From NCBI RefSeq assembly GCF_001434365.1, contig NZ_AZFN01000014.1, forward strand, positions 1 through 59,612: a stretch of DNA of 59,612 nt, read 5' to 3'. Positions 8,306-14,510 of the stretch are shown in pieces. This DNA is from Limosilactobacillus gastricus DSM 16045. GTDB taxonomy: Bacteria > Bacillota > Bacilli > Lactobacillales > Lactobacillaceae. Below the pieces are notes generated by a model. It saw only the letters and a program-made list of their open reading frames with translations, was not told the origin of the DNA and ran no database searches. Within the stretch, counting starts at the first letter, position 1. Every line of letters begins with the position of its first letter. The position numbers were made by a program, and so were the translations under genes.

Positions 8306-9604
8306 ATGAGAATGCTAGATGTAATTGATCGTAAACGTAATGGGCACCAGTTAAGTGATCAGGAGTTAGCTTTCTTCGTCCAGGGGGTGGTTGAAGGAAC
8401 AATTCCGGATTATCAAATTAGCGCCTTGTTAATGGCAATTTATTTTCAAGGAATGACAGATGAAGAACAGGCCAGTTTAACCATGAAGATGTTGGCATCT
8501 GGCGATCAACTGGATTTATCTACTATTTCAGGGGTAAAGGTTGATAAGCATTCCACCGGTGGTGTTGGTGATAAAACATCCTTACCATTAGCTGCCATGG
8601 TCGCCGCCTTAGGCATTCCGGTGCCAATGATTTCAGGACGGGGGCTCGGTCATACTGGCGGGACGCTTGACAAGCTCGAGGCGATTCCCGGCTATCGAAT
8701 TGCTTTAAGTGAAGCTGAGTTTATTAATCAAGTGTCACAAGACGGGCTTGCCATTGTGGGGGCGACCGGGGAAGTTGCCCCCGCCGATAAAAAGATTTAT
8801 GCCTTGCGCGACGTGACCGATACGGTTGACTCAATCCCTTTAATTGCTAGCTCGATCATGAGTAAAAAGATTGCGTCAGGCACGGATGCCTTAGTCATTG
8901 ATGTCAAAACGGGGGCGGGCGCCTTTATGAAAACTTTAGATGACTCGCGGGCATTGGCCAAAGCTTTAGTTACCATTGGTCAACAAGTTGGGTTGGATTG
9001 TAATGCCATCATCTCTGATATGAACCAACCCTTGGGGAATAAGATCGGGAATGCCTTAGAAATTGAGGAAACAATCGATCTCTTGAAAGGGCAGGGGCCA
9101 GCTGATTTATTAGAATTAGTCCTAACCCTAGGTAGTTACATGGCGGTGATGGGCGGTAAGGCCGCCGACTTAGAACAAGGTCGGGCCAAGCTGTCTCAGA
9201 CGATTGAAGATGGCTCAGCTTTGGCGAAATTTAAGCAGTTGGTCATTGATCAAGGTGGCGATGCGCGCGTCATTGAAGACTACACCGTGATGCCGCAAGC
9301 GAAATATAAGATTGCTTATCAAGCTAATCGGTCGGGCGTGCTGGCTAAACTAACGGCAGATGAAATCGGAAAAGCTGCGATGGTTCTTGGGGGAGGTCGC
9401 CAGCAAGCTGAAGATCAACTTGATTACGCGGTCGGGATTGAACTACATAAGAAGTTGGGGGATCCGGTTGAAACCGGTGAACCGATCTTAACCATTTACA
9501 GCAATCAACCGGAAATCCAAGACGCCTTAGCCTTATTAGACGATGGGATTGAAATTGCTGATCAAGTGGAAGTGCCTGACTTAATTCATGAAGTAATTGA
9601 ATAA
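8306..9604 (+). CDS. pdp: Pyrimidine-nucleoside phosphorylase
   Basis: A 432-residue thymidine/pyrimidine-nucleoside phosphorylase that releases base plus (deoxy)ribose-1-phosphate. It has the family signature at about residues 80-120 (VDKHSTGGVGDKTSL, then SGRGLGHTGGTLDKLE) and the ASSIMSKKIASG phosphate-site segment near 185. Last gene of the operon (18 bases after deoB, GGGAGGAG site), followed by a terminator. No nucleoside transporter gene is in the operon. Confidence 0.95.
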   Translation: MRMLDVIDRKRNGHQLSDQELAFFVQGVVEGTIPDYQISALLMAIYFQGMTDEEQASLTMKMLASGDQLDLSTISGVKVDKHSTGGVGDKTSLPLAAMVAALGIPVPMISGRGLGHTGGTLDKLEAIPGYRIALSEAEFINQVSQDGLAIVGATGEVAPADKKIYALRDVTDTVDSIPLIASSIMSKKIASGTDALVIDVKTGAGAFMKTLDDSRALAKALVTIGQQVGLDCNAIISDMNQPLGNKIGNALEIEETIDLLKGQGPADLLELVLTLGSYMAVMGGKAADLEQGRAKLSQTIEDGSALAKFKQLVIDQGGDARVIEDYTVMPQAKYKIAYQANRSGVLAKLTADEIGKAAMVLGGGRQQAEDQLDYAVGIELHKKLGDPVETGEPILTIYSNQPEIQDALALLDDGIEIADQVEVPDLIHEVIE

Positions 9605-9609
9605 TAATG

Positions 9610-9634
9610 ACTGCGGCCTTGTCCGCAGTTTTTT
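9610..9634 (+). terminator. Terminator of the deo operon
   Basis: ACTGCGG and CCGCAGT pair around a 6-base loop and are followed by TTTTTT. Confidence 0.85.
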
Positions 9635-9640
9635 GGATCT

Positions 9641-9671
9641 AAAAAAACCATCACGATGGAGGTCGTGATGG
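9641..9671 (-). terminator. Terminator of the zinc-free ribosomal protein operon
   Basis: On the minus strand CCATCACGA and TCGTGATGG form a perfect 9-base stem followed by seven T, 42 bases after the rpsN stop. Confidence 0.85.
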
Positions 9672-9712
9672 CTGGAGTGTAAATGAAAGCTTTAGTTATT
9701 TGTCTGTTGCAA

Positions 9713-9982
9713 CTACCAACTAGCCTTTTTAACGCCAGGAATTTCTCCCTTTAAGGCCAGGCGCCGGAAATTGATCCGGGAGAGACCAAAGTCCCGGAGA
9801 TAACCACGGGAACGGCCATCCAACTGGTCCCGGTTTCGGAGCCGGGTTGGTGACGCGTTCCGTGGTAAGCGACTCAGACCAACATAGTCGCCAGCCACTT
9901 TTAATTGGTCCCGTTTTTGGGCATAACGGGCAACAATAGCTGCTTTCTTTAATTCGTTTTGGATTTTTCCCTTACGTGCCAC
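9713..9982 (-). CDS. rpsN: 30S ribosomal protein S14, zinc-independent paralogue
   Basis: An 89-residue S14 of the long C-minus type: no CxxC zinc motifs, with the conserved [23 protein letters not shown] tail here as [18 protein letters not shown], followed by [15 protein letters not shown]. Such paralogues replace zinc-containing S14 during zinc starvation. The GTG start at 9982 shares its G with the TAG stop of the upstream 40-residue gene, so translation is coupled. Last gene of an rpmF-x-rpmG-y-rpsN operon with a Zur-type box at its promoter. Confidence 0.92.
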   Translation of the reverse strand: MARKGKIQNELKKAAIVARYAQKRDQLKVAGDYVGLSRLPRNASPTRLRNRDQLDGRSRGYLRDFGLSRINFRRLALKGEIPGVKKASW

Positions 9983-10104
9983 TATTTCATCCCTCGCTTT
10001 CGCTTCTTATGTTCTTTGATCACCCGCAAGGCCCGTTTCAGTGTCTTGATATTGGGGCTTCGTAACATCCGATAGGCCGTTGATAAGTCCATCATTTTCG
10101 TCAT
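9982..10104 (-). CDS. Small basic protein (putative metal-homeostasis protein type)
   Basis: A 40-residue, strongly basic ORF: it begins [16 protein letters not shown], contains [17 protein letters not shown] and ends KRKRGMK. A good site (AAGGAG) precedes the ATG at 10104, and the stop overlaps the rpsN start by one base. Short proteins of this kind beside C-minus ribosomal genes in lactobacilli are annotated, as I recall, as putative metal homeostasis proteins. No function is known. Its place in a zinc-starvation operon and its basic composition suggest a ribosome-associated or RNA-binding role (inference). Confidence 0.7.
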   Translation of the reverse strand: MTKMMDLSTAYRMLRSPNIKTLKRALRVIKEHKKRKRGMK

Positions 10105-10115
10105 TATAAATCTCC

Positions 10116-10268
10116 TTATTTATTTACTTCCACAAACCAGGCTCGGCGCCGTAAGCGGGGCGAATATTTCTTGAGCTTTAGCTTGTCTGGATTATGTTGC
10201 TTATTTTTACTCGTCAGGTATAACCGTTCTTTGGTTTCTTGACATTCGAGAATAATATTAGTTCTCAT
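10116..10268 (-). CDS. rpmG: 50S ribosomal protein L33, zinc-independent paralogue
   Basis: A 50-residue L33 beginning [20 protein letters not shown] and ending WFVEVNK. It has one cysteine where zinc-binding L33 has two CxxC pairs, so it is the C-minus form. The AAAGGAG site lies within the last codons of the upstream 131-residue gene, and the ATG overlaps that gene by 11 bases. It is probably induced when zinc is scarce, freeing zinc from ribosomes. Confidence 0.92.
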   Translation of the reverse strand: MRTNIILECQETKERLYLTSKNKQHNPDKLKLKKYSPRLRRRAWFVEVNK

Positions 10269-10653
10269 AAGTGCTCCTTTCGCTTAAGTATTCTTGTAAT
10301 TGTAATTTTTCGATTCCCGTGAAACGATCATGATTCAAATCACTAATTAACTGTTGCCGGAAGGTGAGGGGGATCTCCCAAAAGCCATTAATTTGTTCAA
10401 AGTAAGTTGGATCATAATTTTTAAAGACTGGGTAATAATCAATAAATTCTTCCCAACTTAAATTTTCGTGTTCATAAGTTGAAGTGACATATCCTTTGTC
10501 AATCGCCATGGGAGTCGGTTGCCCGTTTGCGTCAATAATGCCATCCTCAACCATGATCTTAAACATGGCGGCCTTGTCAGCGACCGTGGGGAGACCATCT
10601 TGAATTGCATGGGCGGCTGCCTGTTCAACTAGTACTGGATAGATAATGTCCAT
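10258..10653 (-). CDS. Uncharacterised 131-residue protein of the zinc-starvation operon
   Basis: I do not recognise this family. The protein begins [20 protein letters not shown], is acidic and soluble, has no cysteine and contains aromatic-rich acidic stretches ([21 protein letters not shown] region, residues about 69-90). The ATG at 10653 is only 4 bases after the rpmF stop, with a GGGAG site inside the end of rpmF. An upstream in-frame ATG would run through rpmF and is rejected. It overlaps rpmG by 11 bases. Tight packing between L32 and L33 paralogues implies coexpression under zinc limitation. Roles such as ribosome remodelling or metal allocation are guesses. Confidence 0.75.
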   Translation of the reverse strand: MDIIYPVLVEQAAAHAIQDGLPTVADKAAMFKIMVEDGIIDANGQPTPMAIDKGYVTSTYEHENLSWEEFIDYYPVFKNYDPTYFEQINGFWEIPLTFRQQLISDLNHDRFTGIEKLQLQEYLSERSTYEN

Positions 10654-10657
10654 AGAC

Positions 10658-10819
10658 CTAGCTCCCATGCCGTTGAGAGATTTCCTTGGGCGTATAGTGG
10701 TGGCTTTGACTGTATTCACCAGTTTGGTGATTAAATGAAATTGTCGGTCCCTTTAAAGCGTGATGTGACCGTCGTTTATTCCGTTTTGATTTGGAAGTCT
10801 TATGGGTTGGAACTGCCAT
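10658..10819 (-). CDS. rpmF: 50S ribosomal protein L32, zinc-independent paralogue
   Basis: A 53-residue L32 beginning [20 protein letters not shown] and lacking every cysteine of the usual zinc ribbon. AAAGGAG precedes the ATG. First gene of the operon. Promoter elements on the minus strand: -35 TTTACA (10882-10887), 17-base spacer, -10 TATCAT (10859-10864), with a Zur-like box just downstream of the -10. Confidence 0.9.
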   Translation of the reverse strand: MAVPTHKTSKSKRNKRRSHHALKGPTISFNHQTGEYSQSHHYTPKEISQRHGS

Positions 10820-10836
10820 GATTAACTCTCCTTTAT

Positions 10837-10856
10837 TTAGTAATGATTACGATTAA
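10837..10856. promoter_or_regulatory. Zur-type operator at the rpmF promoter
   Basis: TTAGTAATGATTACGATTAA contains GTAATGATTAC, an 11-base inverted repeat matching the core of the Gram-positive Zur box (TCGTAATNATTACGA). It covers the predicted transcription start of the rpmF operon. A weaker copy (GTAATGGTTATTA, near 10890) lies upstream of the -35. Zur control is inferred from the motif plus the C-minus ribosomal genes. Confidence 0.7.
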
Positions 10857-10912
10857 GTATGATACACGAAAAAGAATCCTTTGTAAACAGTAATGGTTAT
10901 TATTTATTGCAG

Positions 10913-10941
10913 TTGACATGATTTTAATCATCTTTTAATAT
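10913..10941 (+). promoter_or_regulatory. Promoter of the T-box/metQ transcript
   Basis: TTGACA, 17-base spacer, TAATAT, about 30 bases before the T-box leader. Confidence 0.7.
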
Positions 10942-10967
10942 AAATATCAATTAAATATCACAAAGAA

Positions 10968-11234
10968 ATTAGATGAGTAAATCTAAGCTAATTTTCAAGA
11001 GAGCTAATGGTGGGTGGAAATTAGTAAAGAGGCTGGATTGAAGATGGTCTAAAGCAATTTTCATGACTGAGTGATGATAAGGTCATGACGGGTACTCCCG
11101 TTACTGAGTTAGGGTATGAAACATGCGTTGAGTACCTGAAGAGTAGTTATTCGTGAGGGTAACTAGAACTAAGGTGGTACCACGGAAAAGCACTTTCGTC
11201 CTTGATAAAAAATTAGGACAAAAGTGCTTTTTTG
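10968..11234 (+). promoter_or_regulatory. T-box riboswitch (probably tRNA-Met)
   Basis: A classical T-box leader: the AGAGAG ... GGTGGGTGGAAATTAG stem I features near 11000-11024, the T-box AACTAAGGTGGTACCACGG (11168-11185) and a terminator made of AAAAGCACTTTCGTCCT (11186-11202) and AGGACAAAAGTGCTTTT (11215-11231). The specifier region reads TTGAAGATGG near 11040. ATG (Met) fits the MetQ-like gene downstream, but a GAT reading cannot be excluded by eye. The T-box bulge TGGT fits an A discriminator base, as in tRNA-Met. It should allow readthrough when uncharged tRNA accumulates. Confidence 0.9.
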
Positions 11235-11250
11235 TTGAAGGAGTTCAATT

Positions 11251-12108
11251 ATGACGAAAAAATTACGACATCGCTTATATTGGGGTATTGGACTATTAGT
11301 AATTGTTTTGGCAGCGGTGGGTTCGTTTTATTACCAGCATCAACGCAGTGCTAATACAATCACTATTGGGGCAATCGGGCCGGATGTAAAGGTGTGGGAG
11401 CATATTGCTGATAGTTCGCAAGCTGAGAAGGCCGGCTTACAGATTAAGGTGAAGAGCTTTACGGATGGGGTTTCTTTAAATAAGGCCACGGCCCAAGGAC
11501 AAGTCGATGTCAATGCCTTCCAATCGTGGAGTTATTTACAAGATTATAATGTGAAGAATAAGAAGTCGCCATTGGTGGCTTTGGGGACCACTTATTTAGA
11601 ACCAATGGGCCTATATTCTGACCGTTATCAAAAAGTCAGCCAATTACCAGATGGGGCCACCATCGCCATTGCTAACAATCCAGCTAATACCGCCCGGGGG
11701 CTCTTACTGTTAGAGAAGGCCGGCCTAATTACCTTAAAGAAAAGTTTTACCTCTACTAGCGGTACCAATGCGATTGCCAGTAATCCTAAGCATTTAAAAT
11801 TCAAAGAAATTGACGATACCACCGGTCCCCGCGTGATTAAATCGGTTGATGCGGTTTTAATCGGTAATACCATTGCTTTACAGGGGCATTTAAATGTTTT
11901 GAAAGATTCGATTTATCATGAAGCTGTCAACCAAAGCACTAAGAATAACATTAACGTGCTTGCCACAGCTAAAAAGAATGCGCATCGATCAAGTTACTTA
12001 AAACTAGTCAAGCTGTATCATAATCGCCAAATTCAAAAGTGGATTCAAGAAAAATATGACGGCACCAAGGTCGAAGTCAATAAACCAATCAGTTATTTAA
12101 AGGACTAA
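11251..12108 (+). CDS. metQ: MetQ/NlpA-family methionine-binding protein
   Basis: A 285-residue substrate-binding protein of the NlpA/MetQ family, which delivers methionine to MetNI ABC transporters. An N-terminal membrane segment at about residues 11-27 is followed by ITIGAIGPDVKVWEHIA and the family's VDVNAFQSWSYLQDYN near 90. There is no lipobox cysteine: the sequence after the hydrophobic stretch is VGSFYYQ, so it looks membrane-anchored rather than lipidated. No metN or metI lies nearby; the ABC partners must be elsewhere. Controlled by the T-box upstream. Confidence 0.85.
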   Translation: MTKKLRHRLYWGIGLLVIVLAAVGSFYYQHQRSANTITIGAIGPDVKVWEHIADSSQAEKAGLQIKVKSFTDGVSLNKATAQGQVDVNAFQSWSYLQDYNVKNKKSPLVALGTTYLEPMGLYSDRYQKVSQLPDGATIAIANNPANTARGLLLLEKAGLITLKKSFTSTSGTNAIASNPKHLKFKEIDDTTGPRVIKSVDAVLIGNTIALQGHLNVLKDSIYHEAVNQSTKNNINVLATAKKNAHRSSYLKLVKLYHNRQIQKWIQEKYDGTKVEVNKPISYLKD

Positions 12109-12179
12109 TCAGATTTCTTTGCGCAGCATTTAATTTAAGCTACAATAACAGTAGTTAATTATAAGTTGGAGGAAAGATG

Positions 12180-12845
12180 ATGGATCAAGTATTAAAACCA
12201 GCAGCAATCAAGGAAGCGGCCCATTTTCGACGGGCAATTCGCTCTTATACCGACCAGAAAATTTCAGATCAGGATTTGGCAACCATTTTGGAGGTCGGTC
12301 GAATGAGCCCATCTTCAAAGGGGATTTTAGATTGGCGAATTATTAACGTTAAGGATGCCAGTTTACGAGAAGATCTTAAGCCCCATGCTTGGGGAGCGCA
12401 AAAATCATTACCCACCGCAAGTGATTTCTTGATTTTCGTGGCGCGAAAAGATGTGGGGCCAGATGACAGTTTGGTCCGCGAAACTTTTCGCCAACGACCT
12501 GGCTGTGATAATCCCGAAAAGTTAGGGGAATTATTAGCAGATCATCGGTCCTTTTTAGAACATGATATGCAGATTCATGATCGCCAAGGAATTTTTGAAT
12601 GGGCCTCGAAGCAGTGCTATCTCGCCTTTGGGATGATGGCCTTAGCCGCGAGTGAACTTGGCATTGATTCATGTCCGATTGAAGGCCTTAACCGAAGCCA
12701 AGTTGATCAGGTCCTTTTGCATCACAATTTGATCAATCCGGCAATTGAAGGGGCGGTTTTGATGATGTCTTTAGGTTATCGTGACCATGATCCTAAACGG
12801 CCCCAAAACCGGCTGGCAATGGATGAGTTTGTGAAAACAGTTTAA
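12180..12845 (+). CDS. Nitroreductase-family flavoprotein
   Basis: A 221-residue NAD(P)H-dependent FMN enzyme of the nitroreductase superfamily. Family features are FRRAIRSYTDQKISDQDLATILEVGRMSPSS spread over residues 14-45 (flavin-site Arg/Ser) and CYLAFGMMALAASELGIDSCPIEG near 145. GGAGG at 12168-12172 favours the second ATG (12180, 7-base gap) over 12177. The physiological substrate is unknown. Copy A of the structured repeat begins 8 bases after its stop, so its mRNA probably carries that element as a 3' UTR. Confidence 0.85.
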   Translation: MDQVLKPAAIKEAAHFRRAIRSYTDQKISDQDLATILEVGRMSPSSKGILDWRIINVKDASLREDLKPHAWGAQKSLPTASDFLIFVARKDVGPDDSLVRETFRQRPGCDNPEKLGELLADHRSFLEHDMQIHDRQGIFEWASKQCYLAFGMMALAASELGIDSCPIEGLNRSQVDQVLLHHNLINPAIEGAVLMMSLGYRDHDPKRPQNRLAMDEFVKTV

Positions 12846-12852
12846 AAAACAA

Positions 12853-13033
12853 GCTGGGAAAAAAGCAATCAGACGCCCCATTGGGATGACATAGAACGAA
12901 AGTTGGTATGGAACGGATCGACGTGAGTTCATAGTTAGACTCGTGGGGCGTGCTTTTTGATCGTAATTACGAGTGTGATCAAAAAATGAGTGTAGGAAGA
13001 AATGTCAATTAGCATTTTTTCCTACACTCTTTT
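12853..13033 (+). repeat. Structured intergenic repeat, copy A
   Basis: An about 180-base element shared with 50661-50841 and, inverted, 43857-44040. Order: GCTGGGAAAAAAGCA, an outer stem, ACGCCCCA (5' arm), a central GAACGAA...GTTGGTA segment, GAGTTCATAGTTAGACTC, TGGGGCGT (3' arm), TTTTTGATC, then a terminator hairpin with arms GAGTGTAGGAAGAAATG and CATTTTTTCCTACACTC followed by TTTT. It lies between the nitroreductase and the convergent membrane-protein gene. See findings. Confidence 0.85.
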
Positions 13034-13041
13034 GCATTTGT

Positions 13042-13833
13042 TTAAAAAATTGGTCGTTTTCCATTAGCTAAGCGAGTCGGTTTAGGAGCTTGCTTTTGAT
13101 ATTGGAAACAGCCACGAATCGCAAAAAACAAGGTAACTAGACCGACCACATAATACCAAGAGTTATTCGCCATTGAGAAGAATTGCGGAGCGATCAAGGA
13201 CCACATGTTCCACGGGTTGAAGGACATGATGGCGACTAGGACCAGGACAATATTGAGTTGCCAACAAGCTCCTAATCGTGATTGGCGTTGTTCTAAATAA
13301 AGCCCGGGAACTGTACAAATAATTACTTGGGTAAAAATCCAAAACTTAAACATCGATACATCACCCAATTCAACCCGTAAAAGATTGAGGGAAGTGAAGA
13401 AAATGATGACTTCAAAAATGATCAATCGTAAGGCATCATTTAGGGATGCGGTCGGACCAAATAGTTCATTCTTTTCGATGGTTACAGCCTTATATAGACA
13501 GTAGACCTCCATTCCTACCCAAACCAGCTCACCAATACTGGCTAACATAAAGAACCAGAAATGCTGATAGTTGAGGTAGGCATTTAAAAAGACCCAAATT
13601 CCCATGAAATCAGCTGCGAGATAAAAAGTGTGCATCCATAGTGGGTAAGGGCCATGGCCTTCGCGGTTGACTAAAACGAAGGAATAAATATAAACCAAAA
13701 ATCCCAAAATAAAAGTAATTACGACGGTTAGGAGGGTAATAGCAAAACCAGGGTTACCTGGCGTTAACGCTTGTATAAAATTATCCAGCACGACATTGTG
13801 ACTAGGATAGGAGCCAAATAAAGTTTTTAACAT
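13042..13833 (-). CDS. Uncharacterised multi-pass membrane protein
   Basis: About 263 residues with roughly seven hydrophobic segments, and charged or aromatic residues inside them (MHTFYLAADFMGIWVF near residue 86, IGELVWVGMEVYCLY near 118). The seven-helix layout with a conserved Glu/Asp in the membrane recalls transmembrane-type terpene cyclase-like proteins, but this is a weak resemblance and I do not assign a function. AAAGG favours the ATG at 13833 over two ATGs further upstream. It is divergent from a TetR regulator across a perfect 16-base palindrome, so its expression probably responds to a ligand. Confidence 0.6.
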   Translation of the reverse strand: MLKTLFGSYPSHNVVLDNFIQALTPGNPGFAITLLTVVITFILGFLVYIYSFVLVNREGHGPYPLWMHTFYLAADFMGIWVFLNAYLNYQHFWFFMLASIGELVWVGMEVYCLYKAVTIEKNELFGPTASLNDALRLIIFEVIIFFTSLNLLRVELGDVSMFKFWIFTQVIICTVPGLYLEQRQSRLGACWQLNIVLVLVAIMSFNPWNMWSLIAPQFFSMANNSWYYVVGLVTLFFAIRGCFQYQKQAPKPTRLANGKRPIF

Positions 13834-13903
13834 TTTCATCATCCTTTCTTTTCCTCATTATGGGCTGGAAGGTGACCTTTAACCACCGCATAATTTATGG
13901 TAA

Positions 13904-13919
13904 TGTTACTTAAGTAACA
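13904..13919. promoter_or_regulatory. Palindromic operator between membrane protein and TetR gene
   Basis: TGTTACTTAAGTAACA is a perfect 16-base palindrome in the divergent intergenic region, 25 bases before the TetR ATG. TetR binding is inferred. Confidence 0.65.
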
Positions 13920-13943
13920 AAAATGGAAATAGTGAGGGAGAAG

Positions 13944-14471
13944 ATGGAAAAAATCGATCCGCGGGTCAAACGAACCAAGCACCGGATTCGCGTTGCCTTT
14001 GTAAATCTTTTAATGAAAAAAGATATTAGCGAGATTACCGTTACAGAACTAGCACAAGCAGCCGATATTAATCGCAAAACCTTTTATGTTTACTATGCCA
14101 CCCCCTCTGATATTTGGAAGGAGATGCAAGTAGAAATTGCCCAACAATTACAGGACTTACTTTTTCAATCTTCTGACTTTCAGTTAGCGACATTCTTGCA
14201 AGGACTTAATCAGATTTTAGGGGATGACATGACCTTTTTTAAGTTAATAACGATGGAGAAAGATTATGCTTATTTACTGAGCGATTGTATCAATTTATTG
14301 CGCACCAAGTTATTAGAGAAATATCCTCAACCAATTAAGGTTACCTATGCAGCGGCTGGGATAATTAATGTCTATGCCGAATGGTTAAGAAATGGCCAAG
14401 TTGAGCCCTTAACGACCCTAACGCAGCAACTAGAAGTCGAGATTGGTTTAACCTTTGCAAACAAAAAGTGA
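13944..14471 (+). CDS. TetR-family transcriptional regulator
   Basis: A 175-residue TetR-like regulator. The N-terminal DNA-binding helices are RIRVAFVNLLMKKDISEITVTELAQAADINRKTFYVYY, spread over about residues 15-52. The remainder is an unassigned ligand domain, similar to TetR/AcrR members of lactobacilli. GAGGGAG at 13934-13940 selects the ATG at 13944 over one at 13923. It probably represses the divergent membrane protein gene and itself through the palindrome at 13904. Ends at a bidirectional terminator shared with treB. Confidence 0.8.
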   Translation: MEKIDPRVKRTKHRIRVAFVNLLMKKDISEITVTELAQAADINRKTFYVYYATPSDIWKEMQVEIAQQLQDLLFQSSDFQLATFLQGLNQILGDDMTFFKLITMEKDYAYLLSDCINLLRTKLLEKYPQPIKVTYAAAGIINVYAEWLRNGQVEPLTTLTQQLEVEIGLTFANKK

Positions 14472-14506
14472 GCTAACTGAGTCTAATTTGACCTAGTTAA
14501 CTCACT
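14467..14506. terminator. Bidirectional terminator between tetR and treB
   Basis: AGTGAGCTAACT...GTC and GAC...AGTTAACTCACT form a long stem with one internal mismatch region, between converging genes. Confidence 0.75.
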
Positions 14507-14510
14507 TTAA

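Noticed and set aside
10654-10719. Longer form (153 residues) of the unknown zinc-operon protein
   Set aside because: It would be encoded inside rpmF in another frame. A ribosome site right before 10653 and the operon packing favour the 131-residue form.
12853-13033. tRNA or tmRNA hidden in the structured repeat
   Set aside because: The GTTAGACTC stretch resembles part of a tRNA arm, but no cloverleaf, T-loop GTTCRANNC in the right place or acceptor end can be built.
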